The notes under the pieces were generated by a model. That model had not been told where the DNA came from and did no database searches. It saw only the letters and a program-made list of their open reading frames with translations. A stretch of 64,000 bases of DNA from Pseudoxanthomonas wuyuanensis (lineage in GTDB: Bacteria; Pseudomonadota; Gammaproteobacteria; Xanthomonadales; Xanthomonadaceae): NCBI RefSeq assembly GCF_900215535.1, contig NZ_OCND01000003.1:193737-257736 (forward strand). The letters run 5' to 3'. The number at the start of each line of letters is the position of its first letter. Within the stretch, counting starts at the first letter, position 1. Positions 28,283 through 36,661 of this stretch are shown piece after piece. The translations under genes and the position numbers were made by a program.

Positions 28283-28750
28283 ATGCCGAACAAGCGTATC
28301 TGCCGCAATCTGCTGATCGGCCTGCTGCTGGCGGTTGCGGCGGGCGGCAGCCTGGCCCAATCCCCGGGAGAGTATTCGCCGCGCAGCGGCGATGCCTGGA
28401 TTGACCGCCATCTCACCGACATCAATGCCTACGCGGAGCGTTACCCGGCCAGTTTCGCCGACGAGATGGCGCGCTACTACGCGGTTCCGCGCGGCTATGT
28501 CGAGGCGATGATGAAGCAGCCCGACTGGACCGCCGGCGATATCTACATGGCTTGCGCGTTGGCCAAAGTGGCGGGGCAGCCATGCCGCGCCGTGGTGCGC
28601 GAATGGTCGCGCGATCATGCCGAAGGGTGGCAATCGGTGGCCGAGCGGCTGGAAGCCGGACCGGGTTCAGCGCCGTATCGCCGGCTACGCCAGGGTTTGA
28701 CCGAGACCTATGCCCGCTGGAGCCGGCCACAGCCTTCCGCACGCGACTGA
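28283..28750 (+). CDS. Hypothetical exported protein
   Basis: 155 aa with a signal peptide (LLIGLLLAVAAGGSLAQ) and a soluble helical mature domain containing DIYMACALAKVAGQPCRAVV. The conserved-looking pair of cysteines may form a disulfide. I do not recognise a characterised family. The open frame extends to 28163, but the ATG at 28283 begins a proper signal peptide. It converges with the SGNH-cupin gene at 28800 and has no partner in an operon. Confidence 0.72.
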   Translation: MPNKRICRNLLIGLLLAVAAGGSLAQSPGEYSPRSGDAWIDRHLTDINAYAERYPASFADEMARYYAVPRGYVEAMMKQPDWTAGDIYMACALAKVAGQPCRAVVREWSRDHAEGWQSVAERLEAGPGSAPYRRLRQGLTETYARWSRPQPSARD

Positions 28751-28799
28751 GATGCCACTGGCGCCGGCGCGTCGCTTCCAGGGCGCGTCTTCAGGCGGC

Positions 28800-29927
28800 C
28801 TATTGCGTGGGCGATTTGCCGTACATGATCAGCAGCACCAGATCTTCTTCGCCCGACTGCTGGATGGCATGGCTGCTGCCGGGACGGGTCAGCATGGCGT
28901 CGCCCGGCCCGACCTGATGCTGCCGGCCATCCAGAACGTAGCGGCCATTGCCGCTGAGCACGTAGTAGATTTCGTCCTTGCGGTGCTGGTGCAGGCCGAT
29001 GCCGGCACCTTTGTGCAGCACGCGCTTGCGGAACTCGAATGCCAGCCCCGGCACGTCGCGGAAGAACGGGTAGGCGGTGGTTTGGCCTGCGCCGCCATGC
29101 GGACCGGGTTGGTCGACGGCCAGCTCATCCTCGCTGACGACCAATGAGGGATAGCGTTGCGCCGCCTGGTCGGCCAGTGCGGTGGCCGGCGCGCCGCAAT
29201 CGGTATCGCGCACCGCATGCGGCGCCAACGACGGATCCAGCCGCTTCCAGCCGTCCACCACCAGGCAGGCGATGGCCACCGCGCCGCGGCGCTGGAAGTG
29301 CACGTCATCGGCCTGCTGCTGTTCCGGCACATGCAGGTAATAGTCGCGCGATGGCGCTGGACCCAGCGCGCGCAGCCAGTCCATGCTGCTGCGGGTCAGA
29401 TCGATCAGGCCGACGTTCTGCGCCGCGGCCAGTTCGCGTACGGCTTGCGCGTACGGGCCGTGGGTGTCGACCGGTTCGCTGCCGTCGAACCGGCGAACCG
29501 CGACCGGGGTAATCAGGATAGGGGTGGCGCCGTGTTGGCGCGCCAGATCCACATAGCGCATCAGCCACTGCCCGAACGCCTGCCGCGGCTCGTTGTAGCG
29601 TTGCGGGTCTTCGATTTTTGCGTCGTTGTGGCCGAACTGGATCAGCAGCACATCGCCGGTTTTGATCTCGCCGGCGATGCCATCCAGCCAACCCTGCTCG
29701 ATGAAGCTGCGCGAACTGCGGCCGCTTTTGGCACGATTGCGGACGGCGAAGCTGTCATCGAGGAACGAATCCAGCGCCTGTCCCCAACCCTGACGCGGCG
29801 CGCGCTCCGGGCCGTATTCGCTGGCGGTGGAATCGCCGGCAATGAAGACCTGCCGCGGCGGATTGCCGGCGTGCGCCGTCAGCGCGAAGAAGGCGCAAAC
29901 AAAACCGATGACGGACCATTTCGGCAT
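28800..29927 (-). CDS. Rhamnogalacturonan acetylesterase-like SGNH hydrolase fused to a cupin domain
   Basis: 375 aa with signal peptide (to LTAHA). Residues about 22-230 are an SGNH/GDSL hydrolase: nucleophile block VFIAGDSTASEYG, FGHND, and the Asp-His block DDVHFQRRG. This family removes acetyl groups from pectin. Residues about 255-370 are a cupin with GLHQHRKDEIYYVLSGNG and GDAMLTRPGSSHAI, which has the metal-ligand pattern HxH...E...H. The fusion is unusual: the cupin could bind a sugar or act on a uronate. It is the last gene of the kduI-kduD minus-strand set, separated from kduD by a palindromic repeat. Confidence 0.85.
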   Translation of the reverse strand: MPKWSVIGFVCAFFALTAHAGNPPRQVFIAGDSTASEYGPERAPRQGWGQALDSFLDDSFAVRNRAKSGRSSRSFIEQGWLDGIAGEIKTGDVLLIQFGHNDAKIEDPQRYNEPRQAFGQWLMRYVDLARQHGATPILITPVAVRRFDGSEPVDTHGPYAQAVRELAAAQNVGLIDLTRSSMDWLRALGPAPSRDYYLHVPEQQQADDVHFQRRGAVAIACLVVDGWKRLDPSLAPHAVRDTDCGAPATALADQAAQRYPSLVVSEDELAVDQPGPHGGAGQTTAYPFFRDVPGLAFEFRKRVLHKGAGIGLHQHRKDEIYYVLSGNGRYVLDGRQHQVGPGDAMLTRPGSSHAIQQSGEEDLVLLIMYGKSPTQ

Positions 29928-29958
29928 GGAGGTGTCTCGTCTGCAATGCTTTTTTGTT

Positions 29959-30032
29959 CCTGTAGGAGCGACGTCAGTCGCGATGAGGCTCTACCGGTAA
30001 AGCCTCATCGCGACTGACGTCGCTCCTACAGG
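29959..30032. repeat. Extragenic palindromic repeat with perfect 32-base arms
   Basis: CCTGTAGGAGCGACGTCAGT and onward (29959-29990) is the exact reverse complement of 30001-30032, around the loop CTACCGGTAA. The TGTAGGAGCGACG start is the familiar REP-like unit of Xanthomonadaceae and Pseudomonas. It lies between kduD and the SGNH-cupin gene and could stabilise or end the upstream message. Confidence 0.9.
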
Positions 30033-30043
30033 GAAACTTCGGC

Positions 30044-30802
30044 TCAGCGCGCCAGCCAGCCGCCGTCGACCGGAATCACCGCGCCGTTGACGTAGTCCGA
30101 CGCCTTGCTGGCCAGGAACACCGCGGTGCCGCCGAGATCCGACGGTTCGCCCCAGCGCGCGGCGGGAATGCGGTCCAGGATGGCCTTGTTGCGCTCGGCA
30201 TCGGCGCGCAGCTGCGCGGTGTTGTCGGTGGCCATGTAGCCGGGCGCAATGGCGTTGATGTTGATGCCCTTGCTGGCCCATTCGTTGGCCAGCAGGCGGG
30301 TGATGCCGGCGATGCCGGACTTGCTGGCGGTGTAGGAGGGCACGCGGATGCCGCCCTGGAACGACAGCATCGAGGCGATGTTGATGATCTTGCCGCTGCC
30401 CTGGGCGATGAAATGCTTGCCGGCGGCCTGCGACATGAAGAAGGCGCCCTTGATGTTGACGTTCATCACGTCGTCCCAGTCCTTTTCGCTGAACTCGACC
30501 GCGTCGGCGCGGCGGATCAGGCCGGCGTTGTTGACCAGGATGTCCAGGCCGCCGAGGCCGGCGACCGTCTCGGCGACGATGCGCTCGACCGGCTCGATGC
30601 TGATCAGATTGGCTTCGATGTTGAGGAAGCGGCGGCCGAGCGCGCGGACCTTTTCGCCGGTCTCCGTTGCTTCGACGATACCGGCACCGGCGATGTCGGC
30701 GCCGGCTTCGGCCAGCGCCAGCGCGATGCCCTGGCCAAGACCGGTGTTGGCGCCGGTAACCAGCGCGACCTTGCCTTGCAGACTGAATGGGTTGCTTGCC
30801 AT
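30044..30802 (-). CDS. kduD: 2-dehydro-3-deoxy-D-gluconate 5-dehydrogenase
   Basis: Short-chain dehydrogenase (252 aa) that reduces 2,5-diketo-3-deoxygluconate to 2-keto-3-deoxygluconate in breakdown of unsaturated uronates. The nucleotide-binding TGANTGLGQGIA is near residue 17, NNAG near 90, and the catalytic YTASK near 157. The segment NIKGAFFMSQAAGKHFIAQG and the ending VIPVDGGWLAR match KduD. It lies downstream of kduI on the same strand. The pairing with kduI supports the specific name over a generic gluconate dehydrogenase. Confidence 0.93.
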   Translation of the reverse strand: MASNPFSLQGKVALVTGANTGLGQGIALALAEAGADIAGAGIVEATETGEKVRALGRRFLNIEANLISIEPVERIVAETVAGLGGLDILVNNAGLIRRADAVEFSEKDWDDVMNVNIKGAFFMSQAAGKHFIAQGSGKIINIASMLSFQGGIRVPSYTASKSGIAGITRLLANEWASKGININAIAPGYMATDNTAQLRADAERNKAILDRIPAARWGEPSDLGGTAVFLASKASDYVNGAVIPVDGGWLAR

Positions 30803-30950
30803 GAGGTTCTCTCGGTTGAATGGGTACGACGGTGGTGTTGGGTGGGGCGGGGCCTGTTGGTCCCGTTTCGCGGACCTCGCTGCCCCGGACGGATGCTGGC
30901 GCTGGGATGCTGCGGGATTTGCCGGGCCCTGCCCGTCGCCGCGGGCCCGC

Positions 30951-31799
30951 CTACTTGAGCTGGCAGATGTCCAGCACGTTCATGTCGGTGTAGTCCAGGT
31001 TCTCGCCGCCCATTGCCCAGATGAAGCAGTAGTTGCTGGTACCCGAGCCCATGTGGATCGACCACGGCGGCGATACCACCGCCTCGTTGTCGGCGACGAC
31101 GATATGGCGCTGCGCATCCGGTTGGCCCATGAAGTGGTAGATGCGGTCGTTCTCGCCCAGGTCGAAGTAGAAATAGACCTCGCTGCGGCGGTCGTGCAGA
31201 TGCGGAGGCATCGTGTTCCAGACACTGCCGGTCTTGAGCACGGTCAGGCCCAGCAGCAACTGCGAGGATTGGCAGGTGGCCGGCACGATGTACTGGTAGA
31301 TGGTGCGTTCGTTGCTGGTCTCCAGCGAACCGCGTTCCAGCGCCACCGCGTCCTTGATCGCCAGCGCCTTGGTCTCGAAGCGCGCATGCGCCGGGGTGGA
31401 AGTCAGGTAGAAGCGCGCCGGGTTGGCGGCATCGTCCGATTCGAACGCCACGTCTTGGCTGCCCATCGCCACGTACAGGCCATCCTTCGGTCCCAGCAGG
31501 TAGACGGTGCCGTCGACGGTGACCTTGCCGGCGCCGCCGCCAACGTTGATCACGCCCAGTTCGCGGCGCTCCAGAAATGGTTTTCCGGCGGCCGAGGCCG
31601 GCTCGGTCTGGCGCGGCAGTTCGACCTTCTGAGCCACCGGCGCGGCGCCGCCGATCACGAAGCGCTCGTTGTGCGAATAGTTCAGCTGCACGGTATCGGC
31701 GACGAACAAACCGCTGATCAGGTAGCGGTCGCGCAGCTGGTCGTTGCTGGCGCCGTCCATCATGTCGGGGTGGGTGGCGTGGTAGGTCTTGCAGTACAT
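30951..31799 (-). CDS. kduI: 5-dehydro-4-deoxy-D-glucuronate isomerase
   Basis: Zinc-dependent isomerase (282 aa) that converts 5-keto-4-deoxyuronate, released by pectate lyases, into 2,5-diketo-3-deoxygluconate. The metal site is visible as [17 protein letters not shown], and the ending [19 protein letters not shown] is characteristic of KduI. The ATG at 31799 ([12 protein letters not shown]) fits the family start; an in-frame ATG four codons upstream is less likely. An ACCGGT-centred operator-like site lies 76-92 bases upstream. kduD follows on the same strand. Confidence 0.95.
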   Translation of the reverse strand: MYCKTYHATHPDMMDGASNDQLRDRYLISGLFVADTVQLNYSHNERFVIGGAAPVAQKVELPRQTEPASAAGKPFLERRELGVINVGGGAGKVTVDGTVYLLGPKDGLYVAMGSQDVAFESDDAANPARFYLTSTPAHARFETKALAIKDAVALERGSLETSNERTIYQYIVPATCQSSQLLLGLTVLKTGSVWNTMPPHLHDRRSEVYFYFDLGENDRIYHFMGQPDAQRHIVVADNEAVVSPPWSIHMGSGTSNYCFIWAMGGENLDYTDMNVLDICQLK

Positions 31800-31874
31800 G
31801 GCAGGCTCCATGGAGGGCTTTGGGCGGGCGCGGGAGATGGCATCCGCGACGTGGGTAGGGCGATTCTAGCGTCT

Positions 31875-31891
31875 CAGGTAACCGGTGTCAT
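31875..31891. promoter_or_regulatory. Candidate LacI-type operator upstream of kduI
   Basis: CAGGTAACCGGTGTCAT is a near-palindrome around ACCGGT. Fourteen bases of it (31876-31889) recur exactly inside the start of both tandem TBDT genes, and related sites lie at 38608 and 53646. The LacI-family gene directly upstream is the obvious candidate binder. Confidence 0.55.
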
Positions 31892-31909
31892 TTTGCGCTG
31901 CGGTAGGGA

Positions 31910-32010
31910 GCCGGGAATCGGGAACTGGGAATTCGGGGGCGGGGGTGGAGCCGAACAGTTCCTGGCTGGATTCAGGAATACGGCTCGCTCAACGATTCCC
32001 TATTCCCGGC
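31910..32010. repeat. Inverted GGGAATCGGGAA repeat between the LacI-type gene and kduI
   Basis: GCCGGGAATCGGGAA (31910-31924) matches the reverse complement of 31996-32010 at 14 of 15 positions, enclosing about 70 bases. It abuts the stop codon of the LacI-type gene and could end that transcript. Confidence 0.6.
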
Positions 32011-32011
32011 C

Positions 32012-33067
32012 TTATTCCGGCGGCTGGCAGGAATCGCGGATGACCAGGTGCGGGCGGATGCTGGCGGCGGTCAACGGATTGCCGCCGTCGGGATGGATCA
32101 GCATGGCGGCGGCGATGCGGCCGGTGTCGCGGGTGTTGCGGCGCACCGAGGTCAGCGCCGGCCACAGTCGCGAGGCCAGCGGGCTGTCGTCGAAACCGAC
32201 CACCGACAGCTGGCGCGGAATGCTGATGCCGGCGCGCATGGCGACCTTGTAGACGCCGGCGGCCATTTCGTCGTTGCCGGTGAAGATGGCGGTCGGACGC
32301 TGTTTGCCGGACAGCAGTTTCTCGGCGGCGCTGACACCGGATTCGAAGGTATAGCCGGCTTCGATGATGCGCGATCTGGGCAGTTCTATGCCGCGCTTGG
32401 CCAGCGCCTCGACAAAGCCGTCGGTGCGTTCGATGGCCGAGCGGTAGGCGGCCGGGCCGGTGATCAGGGCGATATCGGTATGGCCCAGCGACAGCAGGTA
32501 TTCGGCCGCTTCGGCGGCGCCATTGCGGTCGTGGGTGACCACCATCCGCGATGGCTCGTCCATCGACACCGAGGCGATGCGCGTGTAGCGCACGCCGATT
32601 TCGGCCAGCATGTCGGCCAGCGCCTGGTCCTCGGAAGCGCGCGGCACCAGCATCACGCCGTGCAACTTCTGCTGCTGGACGAAACGGCGCACGCCATCGA
32701 TATAGCCCGGGCTGCGGCTGTCGCAGGGATGCACGACCAGTTCGAAACCCGAATCGCGCAACGCGTCCAGCGCGCCATACTGCATGTTGACGATGTACTG
32801 CGCGGTCGGGTTGTCGTAGACCATGCCGATCAGGAACGAGCGCCGGAACGCCAGTCCGCGCGCCATCGGATCCGGCACATAGCCCATCTCGCGCATCAGC
32901 GCCTCGACCTTCTCGCGGGTGTCCTTACGCACCAGCGGCGAGTGGTTGATGATGCGCGAAACGGTCTTCTTCGATACGCCGGAAAGCCGGGCGATGTCGT
33001 TGATGGTCGCGGCCTTGCCGTGGGCGGGCAGAGGGGCGGGACTTTCGGGCTTTTTGCGCGCTGGCAT
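32012..33067 (-). CDS. LacI-family transcriptional regulator
   Basis: A 351-residue repressor-type regulator. The N-terminal helix-turn-helix reads ATINDIARLSGVSKKTVSRI (about residues 20-39), with the hinge typical of LacI proteins. A periplasmic-binding-protein-like effector domain follows (LIGMVYDNPTAQYIVNMQYG, AIFTGNDEMAAGVYK, LSVVGFDDSPLASRLWPALT). I chose the ATG at 33067 (MPARKKPESP). It lies inside the uronate gene cluster, between the GH43 gene and kduI, and probably senses a pectin breakdown intermediate such as 2-keto-3-deoxygluconate. The effector is inference. Confidence 0.92.
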   Translation of the reverse strand: MPARKKPESPAPLPAHGKAATINDIARLSGVSKKTVSRIINHSPLVRKDTREKVEALMREMGYVPDPMARGLAFRRSFLIGMVYDNPTAQYIVNMQYGALDALRDSGFELVVHPCDSRSPGYIDGVRRFVQQQKLHGVMLVPRASEDQALADMLAEIGVRYTRIASVSMDEPSRMVVTHDRNGAAEAAEYLLSLGHTDIALITGPAAYRSAIERTDGFVEALAKRGIELPRSRIIEAGYTFESGVSAAEKLLSGKQRPTAIFTGNDEMAAGVYKVAMRAGISIPRQLSVVGFDDSPLASRLWPALTSVRRNTRDTGRIAAAMLIHPDGGNPLTAASIRPHLVIRDSCQPPE

Positions 33068-33174
33068 GGATGTCGTCTTGACGTGGTTCGTTGGGATTCT
33101 AGAGCGTGCGATGGGCTTTGGGGGGAGTGCCGGGATCCGCTGCCGCGCCGCCAGGCGGCGAGCGCGCTGCCAAT

Positions 33175-34767
33175 TCAGTCCAGCGCGCGGTAGCGGAAGT
33201 TGCGGAAGCGGACCTGTCCCTTCCCGGCCGCGTACAGCGACGGCTTCAGCGCCAGGAAGCCGCCGGCCACGTTGTGGTGGTAGCCGGAGACTTCCATCTG
33301 CACGGGGTACTTGGTCCACGTCCTGCCGTCCTGGCTGCTGTGGATGGTCACGATATGGCGGTTGTGGGTGACCCGCAGCCAGAGTTTGCCGCCCCTGGCG
33401 CTGGGCTTGAGCGTGCCGGGGCGCTCAAGCCCGTAGCGGTGCATGACGAACTGCTCGCCGTTGCTGCCCACGCCGGCGTACAGGCGGTCGTTGTAGAACA
33501 GCAGGGCGCCGCCCTGGGCGCCGGGCTCGACCTCCATCTCCACTTCGAACTGATAGGCCAGATCGCCGGCGATGAGGCCCAGCGGCGAGCTGTCGCGCGG
33601 TGAGCTGCCCTTGCCGCGCAGGCTCAGCACGCCGTCGCCGAAGCCCAGGCGGTCGTATTCCCCCGGGGCAGGGTCGTAGAACGCCCATTGCGGGCCCAGC
33701 TTGCCGCTGCGGAAATCGTCCGACAGCGCCATGCCGTGCTGGCCGATGGCCATGCCGGCGGGCTTGCGCAGCGGCTGGCTGAGGTCGCCGCCCTTGGCGA
33801 CGAACCAGCCATCGTCGGTCCATTCGATGGGATCCAGCAGTGCCTGCCGGCCCAGCGTCCAGAAGCCCTTCTCGTAGCCGTGGTAGATCATCCACCACTG
33901 GCCCGCGCTGTCTTCCACCAGCGTGGCGTGGCCGCGCGACCACCAGTACTGCTCGGCCGAGGTGGTGCGCACCACCGGGTTGTCGGGCGCGTTCTCCCAC
34001 GGGCCATGGATGGAGCGGGAGCGCGCCACGATGACCATGTGCCCGGTCGGCGGGCCGGCCGTGCCGCCGACCGCGGTGATCATGTAGTACCAGCCATCGC
34101 GGAAGGCGATCTTGGGGCCTTCCTGCGCGTAGGCTTCCACGTCCCATTCTTCGGGATAGCGCCAGCCGTCGTAGACGTGCTTGACGTCGCCGACTGTGCT
34201 CAGGCCGTCATCGGCCAGCTGGACATAGTCGCCGCCGCTGAGGAACAGGTAGCGCCTGCCGTCCTCGCCGACCGCATGGCCAGGGTCGATGTGGCCGGGC
34301 AGGCCGATGTCGATGGGCTCGCTCCAGGGGCCGCGGATGTCGTCGGCCCAGACCACGTAGTTGCTGCGCAGGCTGCCTTCGGTGCCGCCATGGCGCGCGG
34401 GAAAATAGATGTAGTAGCGGCCCTGGTGCTTGACCAGGTCCGGCGCCCAGATCGACCCCACATTGCGGGTGATGGCGTGCCCGATGGGCTGCCAGTTGAC
34501 CAGATCGCGCGAGTGCCACAACGGCAGGCCGGGGTAGGCGGTGAACGATGACAGCGTGAGGTAGTAGTCCTCGCCGTCGCGCAGCACCGATGGATCGGGA
34601 CGGTCGCCGGCCAGCACCGGGTTCAGGAACGTGCCGTCGCCCAGGTCGGCCTGGCGCTGATGCTCGATGCCGCGTTTCCACGGCAGTGGCTGCGATTCCG
34701 CGGCCGACGCGGACGATGCCAGCAGCATCAGGGCGGCGGCGGTGGCGAACAAACCTTTCAGACGCAC
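33175..34767 (-). CDS. Glycoside hydrolase family 43-like enzyme with C-terminal sandwich domain
   Basis: 530 aa with a signal peptide (to ASSASA). The five-bladed GH43 fold begins with AGDRPDPSVLRDGEDYYL, whose Asp58 is the probable catalytic base. Later come GSIWAPDLVKHQGRYYIYF and AYAQEGPKIAFRDGWYY (probable acid Glu). About residue 350 onward is a concanavalin-like domain (ALSDDFRSGKLGPQWAFYD) of the DUF1349/GH43-C type. GH43 enzymes act as arabinofuranosidases, xylosidases or galactosidases, so this one probably trims pectin side chains. It lies between the TRAP transporter and the LacI-type gene. Confidence 0.9.
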   Translation of the reverse strand: MRLKGLFATAAALMLLASSASAAESQPLPWKRGIEHQRQADLGDGTFLNPVLAGDRPDPSVLRDGEDYYLTLSSFTAYPGLPLWHSRDLVNWQPIGHAITRNVGSIWAPDLVKHQGRYYIYFPARHGGTEGSLRSNYVVWADDIRGPWSEPIDIGLPGHIDPGHAVGEDGRRYLFLSGGDYVQLADDGLSTVGDVKHVYDGWRYPEEWDVEAYAQEGPKIAFRDGWYYMITAVGGTAGPPTGHMVIVARSRSIHGPWENAPDNPVVRTTSAEQYWWSRGHATLVEDSAGQWWMIYHGYEKGFWTLGRQALLDPIEWTDDGWFVAKGGDLSQPLRKPAGMAIGQHGMALSDDFRSGKLGPQWAFYDPAPGEYDRLGFGDGVLSLRGKGSSPRDSSPLGLIAGDLAYQFEVEMEVEPGAQGGALLFYNDRLYAGVGSNGEQFVMHRYGLERPGTLKPSARGGKLWLRVTHNRHIVTIHSSQDGRTWTKYPVQMEVSGYHHNVAGGFLALKPSLYAAGKGQVRFRNFRYRALD

Positions 34768-34837
34768 GGTAGCTTCCTCCTCATGGGTGCAACGGTGGTG
34801 CGGACAAGGAACGCCGCGCAGCGCCCCGGACCGGTAT

Positions 34838-36121
34838 TCATGCCCGCAGCAGCTTCGGCAGCCACAGCGACATTTCCGGGAAGAACGCCACCACCAGCAG
34901 CACCGCCAGTCCGGCCAGCCAGAACGGCCAGATGCTGCGCATCGTTTCGGCGATGCTGATCTTGCCGATGGCGGTGCCGATGAACAGCACCGAGCCCACC
35001 GGCGGCGTGACCAGGCCGAGCCCGCCGGTCAGCACCAGCACCAGGCCGAAATGGATCGGGTCGATGCCATAGGCGCGCGCCACCGGCAGGAAGATCGGCG
35101 TGCAGATCAGGATCATCGGCGCCAGATCCATGAACGTGCCCAGCAGCAGCAATACGATGATGATCAGCAGCAGCACCATGGCCTTGCTGTCGGCGATCGA
35201 CTGCAAGGCTTCCACCGCCGCCGCAGGAACCTGCAGGTAGGCCAGCAGCCAGCCGAACACCGCCGCGGTGGCGATGACGAACAGGATGACGCCGGTCGAA
35301 CGCGCCGCATGCGTCACCGTGGCCAGGAACTCGCGCAGCTTCAGTTGCCGGTACAGCACGCTGGTGACCAGCAGCGCATACACCACCGCAACGGCCGCGC
35401 TTTCGACCGCGGTGAAGATGCCGGCGCGGATGCCGACGAAGATCAGCGCCACCAGGCCCAGTCCCGGCAACGCCGAGATCAGCCGCAGCAGCACCGCGCG
35501 CATGCCCGGGAAGGCTTCCACGCCATAGCCGCGCCGGCACGCCACCAGCCAGCCGGTGAACATCAGCACCACGGTCATCAGCAGCGCCGGCACGATGCCG
35601 GCGGCGAACAGATCGGCAATCGACAGCCCGCCGCCGGCCGCGGCCGAAAACAGGATCAGGTTGTGCGAGGGCGGCACCAGCAGCGCCACCAGCGCCGCGG
35701 TGATGCTGACGTTGACGGCGAAATCGCGGTCGTAGCCGCGCTTGATCATCTGCGGAATCATGGTGCCGCCGACCGCCGAAACGTCGGCGATGGCCGAGCC
35801 GGAGACGCCGCCGAAGAACAGCGACGACAGCACGCTGACCTGGCCCAGACCGCCGCGCATGCGCCCGACCAGCGAAGAGGCCAGGCTGATCAGCCGCTCG
35901 GAGATGCCGCCGCGCATCATGATTTCGCCGGCGAAGATGAACAGCGGAATCGCAATCAGCGACGGCGAACCGGAACCGGCGGAGATCTGCTGGACCATCA
36001 CGATGGACGGCAGATCCAGATAGAACAGCGTCAGCAGCGCCGCGGCGGCCAGCGCGTAGGCGACCGGGACGCCGATGATCAACAGCAGCGCAAAGACGGA
36101 AAACAGGATCGCAATAGCCAT
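34838..36121 (-). CDS. TRAP transporter large membrane subunit (DctM-like)
   Basis: Channel-forming inner-membrane subunit of a tripartite periplasmic transporter, 427 aa with about 12 hydrophobic segments. DctM-type motifs include PSLIAIPLFIFAGEIMMRGG, FFGGVSGSAIADVSAVG and GIDPIHFGLVLVLTGGLGLVTPPVG. It starts 3 bases after the stop of the small subunit gene. With the binding protein at 36662 it should import a carboxylated sugar such as galacturonate or its unsaturated derivatives, driven by a sodium gradient. The substrate is inferred from the pectin context only. Confidence 0.94.
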   Translation of the reverse strand: MAIAILFSVFALLLIIGVPVAYALAAAALLTLFYLDLPSIVMVQQISAGSGSPSLIAIPLFIFAGEIMMRGGISERLISLASSLVGRMRGGLGQVSVLSSLFFGGVSGSAIADVSAVGGTMIPQMIKRGYDRDFAVNVSITAALVALLVPPSHNLILFSAAAGGGLSIADLFAAGIVPALLMTVVLMFTGWLVACRRGYGVEAFPGMRAVLLRLISALPGLGLVALIFVGIRAGIFTAVESAAVAVVYALLVTSVLYRQLKLREFLATVTHAARSTGVILFVIATAAVFGWLLAYLQVPAAAVEALQSIADSKAMVLLLIIIVLLLLGTFMDLAPMILICTPIFLPVARAYGIDPIHFGLVLVLTGGLGLVTPPVGSVLFIGTAIGKISIAETMRSIWPFWLAGLAVLLVVAFFPEMSLWLPKLLRA

Positions 36122-36124
36122 GGG

Positions 36125-36652
36125 TCAGCGGGCTCCCGCAGCGGACAGGGAAGGCGCACGCAGCACCAGCAACAGGCGGTTGAACGCGAACAGCACCATC
36201 AGCGCGCCGCCGGCCGCCAGCGGCAGATAGGCGATGCTCTGCGGCATCGGCGCACCGGCAATGCGCACGTCCAGGCCGTCCAGCAGCAGCACGCTGGCCC
36301 AGTAGGCAATCACCGAACCGATCAGCATCATGACCAGCGGGGACACCGCATGGACCACGCGCCGGAGCGCCGGCGGCAGCGAATCGGCCAGCAGGAAGAA
36401 GCCGAAGTGGCGATTGGTGTGCACGCCGGAGGCCGCGCCCAGGCTCATCGCGGTGCTCAGCAGCAGCACCGTGACCGGTTCGGTCCAACTGGGCGAATCG
36501 TTGATGACGTAGCGGGCGAATACCTGCCAGCCCTGCACCAGGACCAGCCCCAGCAAGGCGGTGGCGGCCACGCCGATGGTCAGGTCGGAGAGGCGATCCA
36601 GCGCGCGCTGCGCAGGGCCGGCGGAAGCAGCGGGAGTCGTGTCTTCGGACAT
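36125..36652 (-). CDS. TRAP transporter small membrane subunit (DctQ-like)
   Basis: 175 aa with four hydrophobic helices, the DctQ pattern: LLGLVLVQGWQVFARYVIND, SWTEPVTVLLLSTAMSLGAA, VVHAVSPLVMMLIGSVIAYW and YLPLAAGGALMVLFAFNRLL. It should bridge the binding protein and the large subunit in the inner membrane. It is tightly packed: 9 bases after the binding-protein gene and 3 bases before the large subunit gene. Confidence 0.92.
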   Translation of the reverse strand: MSEDTTPAASAGPAQRALDRLSDLTIGVAATALLGLVLVQGWQVFARYVINDSPSWTEPVTVLLLSTAMSLGAASGVHTNRHFGFFLLADSLPPALRRVVHAVSPLVMMLIGSVIAYWASVLLLDGLDVRIAGAPMPQSIAYLPLAAGGALMVLFAFNRLLLVLRAPSLSAAGAR

Positions 36653-36661
36653 CGCGGGGTC

